Positions 23,619-32,305 of a stretch of 32,916 nucleotides of DNA are shown here, in pieces. The DNA lies in NCBI GenBank assembly GCA_903820735.1, contig CAIJIZ010000266.1:1-32916 (forward strand). The letters run 5' to 3'. The stretch is from an uncultured Pirellula sp. (GTDB lineage Bacteria; Planctomycetota; Planctomycetia; Pirellulales; Pirellulaceae). Position 1 is the first letter of the stretch, and each line of letters starts with the position of its first letter. The position numbers and the translations under genes were made by a program. The notes beneath the pieces are model-generated. The model was not told the DNA's origin, did no database searches, and saw only the letters and a program-made list of their open reading frames with translations.

Positions 23619-24299
23619 GTGACCATCAAACGCAATAGCCCTGCCCCAGGCCACATGGGCCAAAGCAACAAGTCCTCACGAAAACGCTACTTGCTGTTGG
23701 TCTTCGCCCTCGGACTCATAGCCCTCGTCGCTTGCATCCCCTTCACAAAAATCGAAGGGACAGAGTTTTCTCCAAACGCATTTCAAACTCGCTCTTTTAG
23801 TTACTACCGCTTACCATTCATAAAACTAAGAGTCTCCCGAACAACCCTGACGATCCCCAATCAAGCCACAGAACTGGAAATCCTCAAACACCTCTCGCGC
23901 CCGGCATCCGAAGAACTCTGGCACCCCGTCGCACTCGCTCCCTACGACGAAACCAATAGATACCCAGCCGCCCTTTTGGTCGACTCGCTCGCACGACGCA
24001 CGCCCGAAGGAAATCACCTTTGGGCCGCTTGGTCCGCACTTCATCCAAACCAAGCCGCAACCCTTTGGCCGTTCATCCAGTCGATGGCGATGTACAATCT
24101 TTACTTGGAAATCCCCGAAATCCTACAGTTCGCCGAAAACTACCAAGGCCCAGATAATCAATTCAAATCCGACCTGCACAGCTTCGCTTACGACTTGGTC
24201 AACCAACGACGCGACCTCTACACGCACAGCCCAGACTGGGAGAACCTGCAAGCCTGGCTCGATCCCTTGATCCCTCCCCAAAAATCAAATACTCGCTAA
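23619..24299 (+). CDS. Membrane-anchored or lipoprotein-like protein of unknown function
   Basis: The 226-residue protein has a basic start (NKSSRKR) and a hydrophobic stretch YLLLVFALGLIALVACIPF. LVAC resembles a lipobox, so it may be a lipoprotein; otherwise it is a single-span anchor. The rest is soluble, with a helical C-terminal half rich in Trp, Leu and Ala (LWAAWSALHPNQAATLWPFIQSM). No known domain is recognised. GTG 23619 is the track start, and ATG 23655 is an alternative; neither has a clear ribosome site. It is divergent from scpB and 42 bp before the DUF1015 gene. Confidence 0.65.
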   Translation: MTIKRNSPAPGHMGQSNKSSRKRYLLLVFALGLIALVACIPFTKIEGTEFSPNAFQTRSFSYYRLPFIKLRVSRTTLTIPNQATELEILKHLSRPASEELWHPVALAPYDETNRYPAALLVDSLARRTPEGNHLWAAWSALHPNQAATLWPFIQSMAMYNLYLEIPEILQFAENYQGPDNQFKSDLHSFAYDLVNQRRDLYTHSPDWENLQAWLDPLIPPQKSNTR

Positions 24300-24341
24300 G
24301 ATCCCCTCCCCTTAACCTATTTCCTTTATTTGGGGCTCTCC

Positions 24342-25709
24342 ATGCCTGACATTCGCGCCTTTCGTGGCCTGCGTTACAACCTCGCTCAAGTCGGTTCACT
24401 CTCTGAATGCATCGCCCCCCCCTACGATGTCATCGATGCAAGTTTGCAATCCAAACTCTACGACGCATCCCCGTACAACATCATTCGACTAGAACTCCCT
24501 CGCAGCAATCCAGCCGATCCCACAACGACAAATTCTCCAGAGACAGCTGTTCCGGACTACGAACAAGCCGGCAAGACACTGCGCGCTTGGCAAAACGAAA
24601 AAATCCTTCAGCCCGACCCAGATCCTGCAATCTACGTCTATCACCAACAATTCGAACTCTTCGGTCAAAGCTTCCTGCGCAGAAGCCTCATGGCAAAAAT
24701 CCGATTGGAACCATTCGGCCAAGGCTCCATCTACCCGCACGAGCAAACGTTTCCCAAAGCCAAAGAAGACCGTCTGCGGCTCCTTAGAGCCACGGCAGCA
24801 AACCTCTCTCAAATCTTTGGGCTATACCCTGATCCCGATAATGAAATCCAGGACTTTCTCGAATCAAAACTTATCGGCGTCCTGGGCAACGAAGCTATCG
24901 ATCACCTCGGAGTCAAACACACTCTCTGGCCAATCTCTGACCTCGAAACCATTCAACGAGTCAGCACAATGATCGCGAACAAACCGATGTTCGTCGCCGA
25001 TGGCCACCACCGCTACGAAACAGCTTGCACCTACCGCGACGAAGTCGCTTCGCAATATCGAAACAACAATCCGTCCCAAAGCGAGTCGGAATTTCCCGAC
25101 GATCACCCCGCGAACTTCATTCTCTGCGCACTGGTCAGTATGAACGACCCAGGCCTTGTCGTCCTACCTACCCACCGACTACTGCACGGTATACCAAACT
25201 TCACCACCGAAGAACTTCACACAAAACTCTCGCCGTTCTTCGATTGTGAACTCGTCGGCCAAGGCCCCGATAGCACCGGCGCGGTGTGGGCTGAACTCGA
25301 TCGCCTCGATGAACAATGGATCCTAGCTCTCTACTCTCAAGCGTCGCAGCAATGGACTCGCATCAGCGCGAAACAACAAGCTGCTGATCGCTTGGAGACA
25401 ATCGCCGCTGAACACTCCGCCCAATGGCGGGAACTCGGTGTCTCCGCTCTTCATCGACTCGTCCTCGAAGACGCACTAGGCCTGAAAGATGCACCCACAC
25501 CAACTTACGTGCATAGTGTCCAAGAAGTAATCGACGGCCTGAAAGGCAATCTTCCTAATCAACCCGATTTCCAACTCGCCGCTTTGGTGATGCCCGCTAC
25601 CGTCGACCAAATCGAGACCCTCTGCACCTTCGGCGAACGCATGCCACAGAAAAGCACCTACTTCTACCCGAAACTCGCCTCCGGGCTCGTCATCAACACG
25701 CTCGATTAA
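24342..25709 (+). CDS. DUF1015 family protein
   Basis: The 455-residue protein starts MPDIRAFRGLRYNLAQVG and contains the typical DUF1015 segments APPYDVIDASLQSKLYDASPYNIIRLELP near the start, SIYPHEQTFPKAKEDRL, and FVADGHHRYETACTYRDE at about 219-236. The DGHHRYE motif suggests a metal or phosphate site. The family is found near serine biosynthesis genes in some bacteria, but its activity is not established. ATG 24342 is chosen over the TTG at 24330 as it matches the family N-terminus. The gene contains a run of nine C residues (IAPPYD codons) with no sign of a frameshift. Confidence 0.88.
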   Translation: MPDIRAFRGLRYNLAQVGSLSECIAPPYDVIDASLQSKLYDASPYNIIRLELPRSNPADPTTTNSPETAVPDYEQAGKTLRAWQNEKILQPDPDPAIYVYHQQFELFGQSFLRRSLMAKIRLEPFGQGSIYPHEQTFPKAKEDRLRLLRATAANLSQIFGLYPDPDNEIQDFLESKLIGVLGNEAIDHLGVKHTLWPISDLETIQRVSTMIANKPMFVADGHHRYETACTYRDEVASQYRNNNPSQSESEFPDDHPANFILCALVSMNDPGLVVLPTHRLLHGIPNFTTEELHTKLSPFFDCELVGQGPDSTGAVWAELDRLDEQWILALYSQASQQWTRISAKQQAADRLETIAAEHSAQWRELGVSALHRLVLEDALGLKDAPTPTYVHSVQEVIDGLKGNLPNQPDFQLAALVMPATVDQIETLCTFGERMPQKSTYFYPKLASGLVINTLD

Positions 25710-25797
25710 GCCTTAAGTCCCAACCCGATACCTTTTCATCCCCGTGCAGCCCCGGACAATGCCCTAAGCAAATCTGGTTGCAACAGACTTTTCCCAG

Positions 25798-25842
25798 TAC
25801 ACTCAAAGTTCAATACACTCAAAGTTCGGTACACTCAAGGGA
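25798..25842. repeat. Triple 16-bp direct repeat upstream of argC
   Basis: TACACTCAAAGTTCAA (25798-25813), TACACTCAAAGTTCGG (25814-25829) and TACACTCAAGGGA (25830-25842) are head-to-tail copies. They lie in the 199-bp gap between the DUF1015 gene and argC, about 70-110 bases before the argC start. The placement would suit a multi-site regulator (for example an arginine-responsive one), but the unit is not palindromic and does not look like an ARG box. Confidence 0.75.
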
Positions 25843-25908
25843 CTTGCGGTAAACTTAAAGGCTTACCCAACCCCACTTCTTCTTTCACTCTATACCCTAC
25901 GCTTTCCA

Positions 25909-26931
25909 ATGTCCCAACCAAAGATTCGCGTTGCCATCGTCGGTGCCTCTGGATACACCGCCCTCGAAGCCATCGAATGGCTGCTCGGACACCCACATGT
26001 CGAAATCGTTGCCGCTACTAGCCGACAAGCCGACGGAAGTATGCTCTCAGATATGCACCCTTCGTTGGTCCGACGCATCCGACTACCGGTGGAAGACCTA
26101 AACCCAAAACAAATCGCCGAGCGCTCCGATGTCGCAATGACCTGCCTGCCTCACGGTGCTTCTGCTCATATCATCATGGAACTGTTGGCCAATGGTTGCC
26201 GCGTGATCGACCTCTCGGCAGACTACCGACTGAGCACCCCGGAACTTTATCAAAAATGGTATGGCGAAGCTCACCCGGACCCATCGCGTCTCGGCTCGAC
26301 TCCCTACGGTCTACCTGAACTTTTCCCCTCCGAACTCCGTTCCGCGAAACTTGTTGCGAACCCCGGATGCTACCCGACCTCGGCGATCCTTCCCCTCTCT
26401 CCTCTCTTGAAAGAAGGATTGATCTCCCCGAAAGATATCGTCGTCGATAGCAAGTCAGGTGTCAGCGGCGCAGGACGAACTCCCAAACTCGGAAACCTTT
26501 ACTGCGAAGTCAACGAATCGATTTCCGCTTACTCAGTCGGAAACCACCGCCACCAACCTGAGATCGTCGATATCGTGAAACGCTTCAGCGGCGTCGAACC
26601 CGAAATCATCTTCACTCCGCACCTGACACCCATGGAACGCGGTATCCTCTCAACCATTTACGTACACCCCAGCCCAGGCGTCTCGGCAAACCAAATCCGT
26701 GAATGCCTTACAAGCTACTACCCACTCGATGGCTTTGTTCGTATCGTCTCGCACTTGCCCGCCACCAAGTTTGTCGCGCGGACCAATTACGTCGATATCA
26801 CCGTCCGAGAAAACGGCCCTCGCATCATCCTCATCAGCGCTATCGATAACCTGGTGAAAGGTGCAAGCGGCGCTGCGGTCCAGAATCTAAATCACATGTT
26901 CGGATTCGAACCAAGCTTGGGGTTGATGTAA
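25909..26931 (+). CDS. argC: N-acetyl-gamma-glutamyl-phosphate reductase
   Basis: The enzyme catalyses the third step of arginine synthesis, NADPH reduction of N-acetylglutamyl phosphate to the semialdehyde. The Rossmann motif is VAIVGASGYTALEAIEWL. The catalytic Cys is in LVANPGCYPTSAILPL. The substrate loop is VSGAGRTPKLGNLYCEVNES, and the His block is FTPHLTPMERGILSTIYV. The length of 340 residues is usual. argJ or argB do not follow, so it may be transcribed alone. Upstream lie the 16-bp direct repeats. Confidence 0.96.
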   Translation: MSQPKIRVAIVGASGYTALEAIEWLLGHPHVEIVAATSRQADGSMLSDMHPSLVRRIRLPVEDLNPKQIAERSDVAMTCLPHGASAHIIMELLANGCRVIDLSADYRLSTPELYQKWYGEAHPDPSRLGSTPYGLPELFPSELRSAKLVANPGCYPTSAILPLSPLLKEGLISPKDIVVDSKSGVSGAGRTPKLGNLYCEVNESISAYSVGNHRHQPEIVDIVKRFSGVEPEIIFTPHLTPMERGILSTIYVHPSPGVSANQIRECLTSYYPLDGFVRIVSHLPATKFVARTNYVDITVRENGPRIILISAIDNLVKGASGAAVQNLNHMFGFEPSLGLM

Positions 26932-27014
26932 GGACTTAATCGTCGCACTCCGTCATATCGTTGCCCTGCGATTGAAACAAGTGAAGGGAAACCTCTTATC
27001 AATCAGGAGCGCCC

Positions 27015-28019
27015 ATGCAAGACGACGATTTGCAGTCCAACACAACACTTCCTAGCAGCATAGAACATCCAGCTAAAAAACCACTTGGCTGGATATTGCT
27101 TTTCGCAACTATCGGCTGGTTGCTCGTCGTTGCGGGCAACTTCGGCGCAACACCGAGCTTAGTCGCTTTTGCTTCAGGCTTTTACTTCGAACTCGTACTG
27201 GCTTGGTCTGCACTGATTGCACCGCAACAATGGAAAACACTGCTGTGCGCACTTCTGTATATCGCATGCTTGGCGGCTACCCAAGTATTTATGATCTATC
27301 TCACAAGCCAATCATCTCACACCCTGATCACGATTGATCTCGCTGATGTCCTGTACCCATTAGCAATCGGATGGTTCATGCTGAAACTCGCAAGCCTCGT
27401 AACGGGTATCGAGTTCTCCGACAAGTTGATCCAAGACAACAGCAACGTCACCCAAGAGAAACTTCCCCCGTTTTGGACCATATCACGATTGCTGTATGTC
27501 ATGGTATGCGTCGCGATGACTTGCCAATTTCTCGTTTTGCACGCTCGTTGGTACGCCAACCTGATGGGAGACCCAGCGACTTTCTCCAATGTCCTCGGGC
27601 CGATCGATCGATCCGGATTCGAAGCCACACAACTGAAACTCATTGCGCTGCGATTCATGGCCATCGCAAGCCAATTTGTTATTCCTGTAATGCTCGCATG
27701 TTGGTTAGCTTGTGGCACACCCAGACGCTGGCTACTTCTTCCAGGTAGCGTCGCGCTAGCTTGGATCATTGAGTTTATGGTGAACGAACAAGCCAATCGG
27801 ATCGCTAAAGCCGACCTGGAAATCCGCAAATACTGGGAATGGATCGACATTCGAACCATCTACGCCAATCTTCTAGGTGGACCGCTTGTGCTCATACTCC
27901 TCTCCATGCTCGGTTACATCCTCCTTGCCGCCCTCACCCCAACAATAAGCTACGCTTGGCGAAAAACGCCAACCTTCAACCTCTTTGGACTTCGAAGATT
28001 TTTTAGGATATTTTCCTGA
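27015..28019 (+). CDS. Polytopic membrane protein of unknown function
   Basis: The 334-residue protein has about seven or eight hydrophobic spans (PLGWILLFATIGWLLVVAG, LVAFASGFYFELVLAWSALIA, TLLCALLYIACLAATQVFMIYL, VLYPLAIGWFMLKLASLV, LLYVMVCVAMTCQFLVL, FMAIASQFVIPVMLACWLAC, LVLILLSMLGYILLAAL). The N-terminal tail is acidic and the C-terminus basic (YAWRKTPTF..GLRRFFRIF). I recognise no family. AGGAG sits 6-7 bases before ATG. It lies between argC and recA, each with separate gaps. Confidence 0.75.
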   Translation: MQDDDLQSNTTLPSSIEHPAKKPLGWILLFATIGWLLVVAGNFGATPSLVAFASGFYFELVLAWSALIAPQQWKTLLCALLYIACLAATQVFMIYLTSQSSHTLITIDLADVLYPLAIGWFMLKLASLVTGIEFSDKLIQDNSNVTQEKLPPFWTISRLLYVMVCVAMTCQFLVLHARWYANLMGDPATFSNVLGPIDRSGFEATQLKLIALRFMAIASQFVIPVMLACWLACGTPRRWLLLPGSVALAWIIEFMVNEQANRIAKADLEIRKYWEWIDIRTIYANLLGGPLVLILLSMLGYILLAALTPTISYAWRKTPTFNLFGLRRFFRIFS

Positions 28020-28030
28020 AACCCAATTCC

Positions 28031-28051
28031 TAGTGACCAAAGGTGTCACTA
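28031..28051. other. Hairpin upstream of recA
   Basis: TAGTGAC-CAAAGGT-GTCACTA is a perfect 7-bp stem with a 7-base loop, 12 bases after the stop of the membrane protein gene and about 100 bases before recA. There is no T-run. It could end the upstream transcript inefficiently or be an operator for recA. It does not match the SOS boxes of E. coli or Bacillus. Confidence 0.45.
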
Positions 28052-28076
28052 CCCAATGCGATCATTGATGCAGTTG

Positions 28077-28105
28077 TTGACGACCTCGCTTGGCGTTAGC
28101 ATGAT
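28077..28105 (+). promoter_or_regulatory. Possible sigma70-type recA promoter
   Basis: TTGACG (28077-28082) and CATGAT (28100-28105) are 17 bases apart, about 45 bases before the recA start. The -35 matches five of six consensus positions and the -10 four of six. The call rests only on this spacing and match. Confidence 0.35.
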
Positions 28106-28149
28106 CCAATCTTGTGTGTTTGACTTAAGGAATTTCGGGAGAATAAACC

Positions 28150-29277
28150 ATGGCGGGATCATCCGGCAAAAACACTGCAGCAAAGAAAAAAGAAAAAGGG
28201 GCCCCAACCGAACCAGTCACAGGCTTGGAAGGTATCCTCAAACGCGAGCCAAGCCTTAAATCAACCCTTCAGCAAATCGAAAAAGCATTCGGCGAAGGCT
28301 CCATCATGCCTTTGGGTGGCGAAGCCCAATTGAAAATCGAAGGGATCAGCACCGGCTCCCTCTCCCTCGACTTGGCTCTCGGCGGTATCGGACTGCCTCG
28401 CGGTAGAATCATTGAAGTCTTCGGACCAGAATCCAGCGGTAAGACCACCATCGCCCTCCACGTGTGCGCCGAAGCACAAAAAGCTGGCGGCATCGCCGCA
28501 ATCATCGACGCCGAACACGCTTTCGACCCTAGCTGGGGAAAGAAACTTGGTGTCCAACTCGATACCCTGCTCGTCAGCCAACCTAGCAGCGGTGAAGAAG
28601 CGATGCAGATCACCGAAATGCTCGTGAAAAGCAACGCCGTCGACGTCATCGTCATCGACTCGGTCGCTGCCCTCGTCCCTCGCCAAGAACTCGAAGGCGA
28701 GATCGGTGATTCGCACGTCGGACTTCAAGCCCGTTTGATGAGCCAGTCCATGCGGAAACTTACCGGTGCAATCGCCAAAAGCAAAACCTCAGTGATCTTC
28801 ATTAACCAAATTCGCGAGAAAATCGGTGGCATGAGCTACGGTAGTCCTGAAACAACTCCCGGTGGTCGTGCCCTGAAATTCTACGCAAGCGTTCGGGTCG
28901 ATGTGCGACGTATCGGACAACTCAAAGATGGCGAAGAAGTCGTCGGGCAGCGAGTAAAGACGAAAATCGTCAAAAACAAAGTTGCCCCACCATTCCGCAT
29001 CGCTGAATTTGACATGATGCACACCAATGGAATCAGTTACGAAGGTGACTTGATCGATATGGGAATCGCCCACAAGATCATCAGCAAAAGCGGCGCGTGG
29101 ATCAAATACGGCGAAACCTACATTGGCCAAGGTAAAGAAAAAGCACGAAACTACCTCATGGAAAACAAAGAAGTAGCCCAGGAAATCCGCGACGCTATCG
29201 TTGCCGCAGGTGGTTATACAGGCCCCGAAGGCCCTGCGACCCCTGAAGAAGCCAGCGAAGCCGCCGCAGATTCTTGA
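28150..29277 (+). CDS. recA: Recombinase RecA
   Basis: RecA is the strand-exchange ATPase of homologous recombination and the SOS co-protease. Walker A is GPESSGKTT and Walker B is [13 protein letters not shown]. The L1/L2 DNA loops are represented by [18 protein letters not shown] and [22 protein letters not shown]. The C-terminal domain includes GEGKEKAR-like [11 protein letters not shown] and ends in an acidic/alanine tail. The Lys-rich N-terminus (about 25 residues) is longer than in E. coli. GGGAG precedes ATG by 9 bases. It is monocistronic or followed by the Tgl-like gene 152 bp on. Confidence 0.98.
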   Translation: MAGSSGKNTAAKKKEKGAPTEPVTGLEGILKREPSLKSTLQQIEKAFGEGSIMPLGGEAQLKIEGISTGSLSLDLALGGIGLPRGRIIEVFGPESSGKTTIALHVCAEAQKAGGIAAIIDAEHAFDPSWGKKLGVQLDTLLVSQPSSGEEAMQITEMLVKSNAVDVIVIDSVAALVPRQELEGEIGDSHVGLQARLMSQSMRKLTGAIAKSKTSVIFINQIREKIGGMSYGSPETTPGGRALKFYASVRVDVRRIGQLKDGEEVVGQRVKTKIVKNKVAPPFRIAEFDMMHTNGISYEGDLIDMGIAHKIISKSGAWIKYGETYIGQGKEKARNYLMENKEVAQEIRDAIVAAGGYTGPEGPATPEEASEAAADS

Positions 29278-29319
29278 TCCTCTGAGCGTTCTACCGGTTG
29301 GAAAACCCGACGCAGAGGA
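29278..29319 (+). terminator. Stem-loop directly after recA
   Basis: TCCTCTG (29278-29284), immediately after the recA stop, pairs with CAGAGGA (29313-29319). A shorter inner GGTT/AACC stem lies between them, and GAGGATTATCCTC forms another small hairpin next to it. No long T-run follows, so the terminator role is tentative. Confidence 0.45.
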
Positions 29320-29372
29320 TTATCCTCAAGGAATCCCACCTGCGTCGAACTTTCCTCCCCTCCTGACGTTTC

Positions 29373-29407
29373 GCCTCCTGCAGCCGATAAAAAATCCTGT
29401 AGGAGGC
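29373..29407 (+). promoter_or_regulatory. Strong hairpin in the Tgl-like gene leader holding an AGGAGG
   Basis: GCCTCCTGCAG (29373-29383) pairs with CTGTAGGAGGC (29397-29407) over 11 bp including one G-T pair. The loop is A-rich, CCGATAAAAAATC. The right arm contains AGGAGG, 23 bases before the ATG at 29430, which is far for a normal Shine-Dalgarno. It may control expression of the downstream gene or simply end the recA message. Confidence 0.4.
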
Positions 29408-29429
29408 AGACCATCCTCCCTCTCCCTCC

Positions 29430-30662
29430 ATGAGCAACCCTCCCTCCGCCGCTTTATCTCAAAGCCCGATTCGTCCTATTGGAATTCGAATCGCAACCTC
29501 AGCCAACACCGCAGCCCAACTTCACAATGCGTGTGCCCGATTCCTGAACGAGTTCGGGGTCTTGGATTTCGTTAGCTTCGAAACCATCGAGAATCCCCTT
29601 GCAGTAACCGAGAATCCCCGTGCAGCAACAGAGACTGCCCCGTCCGAGGCGGGTAACAGCACGATGGTATTGCAGGTGAGTCTGAGCGACCTAGCGTTCG
29701 CGCGGTGGACGCCGAACTTCAATACCGTCGATCTTTCGCAATTGCTCTCTAGTCATTTTGGGTCCGACGATCCGCAACTGCTTGAAAAAGAAACCCTTAT
29801 TGCAATGCTCGCTTGCCCAATCGGTTTCGAGTATCCAAGCTTTGAAGAGTGCGACTCCTCCTTTCGCATACGTGTAAACATTGCCAGAGCAGCGGCCAAA
29901 ACTTTCTTGTCATTCGATGCGTATGGTGCCGAGCGGCCGGAAGCGTACTGGCACTACGATGAAGAGAAAGGGTTCCTCATCAAACCCGGGATGCCTTTGA
30001 TCGATGCCTTACGACTCGCAACCCAACCAGGTGAAGACGGAACGGTTTACTCGTTTTCATGCTATCGGGCGACAGAATATGTAGTTGCATTGGGAATTGC
30101 CCAAGAAGCACAACGCGTCAATCCAATTTTAATGCAGCAACTGCAAGCTCAGGCGGAGCGGAGAGCCATTCGATCTGGGGAGTTCCACGAAGTCTTCATG
30201 AAAGAGTACGGTTCGCGTGAGAATCCACTTCCTGCAAAGTATTACGTCCCGGGTGACCGCGTATGGTTCAAAAACCCTGATCCCGAATCGGCCAACGCAC
30301 TGGGTTTTGAAGGCTCTTGGCTGTTTTATATCGGGAGCGGACTCTTTTCTGATTTTTGGAAAAGAGACAAGACTTTTACCCTGGAATTAAAGTGTCTTGA
30401 GATCTACCACTGGCGAGATTCGACCTATCAAGACCAGCAGGGGGTCCATTGGATGGACGAAAAGCGAGTCCAGCAGCACATGCGAGAAACGGAGAAATCC
30501 CAAGAGCAATATCAAGCTGTGATGGACAAAATGCAGCGCATGCAGGACGGGCGAGGCATATATGCAGAGGGAGGTTGCATCGATCCTTCGCGGGAATACA
30601 CCCGATGGGTTCGTCCTGGGACTTGCGATATACGTCTGAGCGACGCTTGTGATATCTCGTAG
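29430..30662 (+). CDS. Tgl-like protein-glutamine gamma-glutamyltransferase
   Basis: The 410-residue protein's central part (about 140-325) resembles the B. subtilis spore-coat transglutaminase Tgl. FRIRVNIARAAAKTF matches the Tgl RMNIVAAAKTL region. TVYSFSCYRATEYVVAL corresponds to the catalytic Cys segment, with C211 as candidate nucleophile. GDRVWFKNPDPESANALGFEGSWLFYIG matches the GDCLYFKNP block. Such enzymes form isopeptide bonds between Gln and Lys side chains. The residue before C211 is Ser, where Tgl has Glu. Tgl has about 245 residues; here there is an N-terminal extension of about 130 residues with a short repeat (ENPLAVTENPRAATE) and a C-terminal extension of about 80. The family call is from memory of Tgl, without an alignment tool. 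Confidence 0.68.
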   Translation: MSNPPSAALSQSPIRPIGIRIATSANTAAQLHNACARFLNEFGVLDFVSFETIENPLAVTENPRAATETAPSEAGNSTMVLQVSLSDLAFARWTPNFNTVDLSQLLSSHFGSDDPQLLEKETLIAMLACPIGFEYPSFEECDSSFRIRVNIARAAAKTFLSFDAYGAERPEAYWHYDEEKGFLIKPGMPLIDALRLATQPGEDGTVYSFSCYRATEYVVALGIAQEAQRVNPILMQQLQAQAERRAIRSGEFHEVFMKEYGSRENPLPAKYYVPGDRVWFKNPDPESANALGFEGSWLFYIGSGLFSDFWKRDKTFTLELKCLEIYHWRDSTYQDQQGVHWMDEKRVQQHMRETEKSQEQYQAVMDKMQRMQDGRGIYAEGGCIDPSREYTRWVRPGTCDIRLSDACDIS

Positions 30663-30732
30663 GAGGTGATTCCCAGAGGGTTCCGACGATTGTCTGCCTT
30701 AAGCGGCAGATTGGTCAAAAACATCGAGACCT

Positions 30733-30765
30733 AAAAAGAAAAAAGGTCGGCAAGAAGCCGACCTT
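30733..30765 (-). terminator. Rho-independent terminator after tRNA-Gln
   Basis: On the minus strand AAGGTCGGC-TTCTT-GCCGACCTT is a perfect 9-bp stem with a 5-base loop, followed by TTTTTTCTTTTT overlapping the base of the stem. It begins 5 bases after the tRNA 3' end and fits termination of the tRNA transcript. Confidence 0.9.
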
Positions 30766-30770
30766 AGAAG

Positions 30771-30842
30771 CTACCCCGCTAGGACTCGAACCTAGAATAA
30801 AGGAACCAAAATCCCTTGTGTTGCCAATTACACCACGGGGCA
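30771..30842 (-). tRNA. tRNA-Gln (UUG anticodon)
   Basis: The minus strand reads TGCCCCGTGGTGTAATTGGC and folds as a 72-base cloverleaf. The acceptor stem is TGCCCCG/CGGGGTA (one G-T), the D-loop contains AATTGG, and the anticodon stem is AGGGA/TCCTT. The anticodon loop is TTTTGGT with TTG at 34-36. The T-arm is CTAGG-TTCGAGT-CCTAG and the discriminator is G. CCA is not encoded. It lies between the HtrA-type gene upstream and a strong terminator. Confidence 0.95.
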
Positions 30843-30943
30843 ATTGAGTAGAGGTCGGCAAAGTGTAGCGATCCTAACCGTTGCTGGCAACTGGAAACCG
30901 CCATGAAAAATGCCTACGAGTTTCTAAATCGGCGGATTGGACC

Positions 30944-32305
30944 TTAGCGCACTTTGGCTTGTTCGGGGGTTAGAGCGATCATCAATTGTTGGCGTTTTCG
31001 GATCACGTAGTATTTTGCAGGCGAAGCCGATTTGAAGTGAGGGCTAGCCAGGATCCATTGGAGGTTTTCCAGGCTGACAGTTTGCCACTCCATGATTCCG
31101 ACGATGATATCGCCGGGGACCAAGCGTTGTTTAGCGGCCGGGCTTCCGGAACGAATCTCGGTAATGCGAAGCCCGCCTCGATAATCCTCGTTAATACTAG
31201 CAACATCATTTGCGGGAACTGGGGTTACGCGGATACCGATTTGATCCCAGACGAGTTTTGCGATTGTCGAGTCGGAGAGAGTGTTACCGGCAGAGCGGAG
31301 TTTTAGAGGTAGGGGGTATTTTGCGTTACCGCGAGCGACGACCATATCGACCGACTCACCGGGACGGTGTTCAAGGAGAGCGAGTTCGAGTTCGAGACGG
31401 TTTGAAATGGGCAGACCGTTGATACTTTCGATCACATCGCAGACTTGAAGGTCACGGTTTTCTGAGCGTTCGTCGTTGGAGGAGCGAAGAGATAGTTTCG
31501 ACGAGCCGGCTTCGTAGGTACGGACCAGGTCAAGGCCGTGTTCGATAGGTTCACGTCGGGAGGAAGCGACGAGATCGGCCATAACTTCGAGAGCCGAGTC
31601 GATAGGGATAGCGAATCCGATACCTTGGGCGCCGACACGGACAGCGACATTGATACCGATAACGTCCCCTTCAAGGTTGAGCAGAGGGCCGCCGGAGTTA
31701 CCTGGGTTGATATCCGCGTTTGTCTGGATCAAGTTCTTATATTCTTGAGTGACATTGACAGGGATATCTCGGTGCAGGGCGCTGATGATGCCTTGGGTGA
31801 CAGTATTTTGGTAGCCGAATGGGTTTCCGATAGCGATAACGGTTTCGCCTCGCATGAGATCGGAGCTTGTGCCGAACTGGATGGTGGGTAAGTCTTTCGA
31901 AGTGGGGATTTTGATCATAGCCAGATCGGTATCTGGGTCGTAGTTGATCAATTTAGCGATAGCCGTCGAACCGTCTGAAAGGGTAACTTCGATACGGCTG
32001 ACGTCTTCGACCACATGGAGATTCGTAATGATGTATCCGCGTGGATCGATGATCACGCCGGTACCCATTCCGTTGACTTCCTGCTTGGCCCCTGCTCCGT
32101 TGGAGGACGCAGTGGTCACAAATTTATTCCCTTGGATGTTCACAACCGCTGCTTCTGCGCGTTGGATGGCGCGCACGATTGGGCTCATTCTGGGACTCGG
32201 GTCCGTGGCTTGCGCCGAAACAATTCCGACCGATAGGCATAGCCCCAGCGCCGCGCAAGGGAGGCGTAGAAAAGCTAGGCTGGAAGTAGCAAAACGAAAT
32301 TTCAT
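30944..32305 (-). CDS. HtrA/DegQ-type periplasmic serine protease with two PDZ-like regions
   Basis: From ATG 32305 the product has 453 residues with a signal peptide (LRLPCAALGLCLSVGIVSAQA). The trypsin-like domain carries the catalytic triad in this numbering: H97 in ITNLHVVEDV, D127 in DPDTDLAMIKI and S204 in NPGNSGGPLL. Two PDZ-like regions follow (about 260-330, with DVIESINGLPISN; and about 360-445, with ITEIRSGSPAAKQRLVPGDIIVGI). It degrades or refolds damaged envelope proteins. The track ORF begins at 32407, but its first 34 residues do not resemble a signal and MKFRFATSSLAFL does. AGGA lies 14 bases before this ATG. tRNA-Gln follows about 100 bp downstream. Confidence 0.92.
   Translation of the reverse strand: MKFRFATSSLAFLRLPCAALGLCLSVGIVSAQATDPSPRMSPIVRAIQRAEAAVVNIQGNKFVTTASSNGAGAKQEVNGMGTGVIIDPRGYIITNLHVVEDVSRIEVTLSDGSTAIAKLINYDPDTDLAMIKIPTSKDLPTIQFGTSSDLMRGETVIAIGNPFGYQNTVTQGIISALHRDIPVNVTQEYKNLIQTNADINPGNSGGPLLNLEGDVIGINVAVRVGAQGIGFAIPIDSALEVMADLVASSRREPIEHGLDLVRTYEAGSSKLSLRSSNDERSENRDLQVCDVIESINGLPISNRLELELALLEHRPGESVDMVVARGNAKYPLPLKLRSAGNTLSDSTIAKLVWDQIGIRVTPVPANDVASINEDYRGGLRITEIRSGSPAAKQRLVPGDIIVGIMEWQTVSLENLQWILASPHFKSASPAKYYVIRKRQQLMIALTPEQAKVR

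Noticed and set aside
28056-28259. 67-residue ORF overlapping the recA start
   Set aside because: It is out of frame with recA, covers its ribosome site and has no family resemblance.
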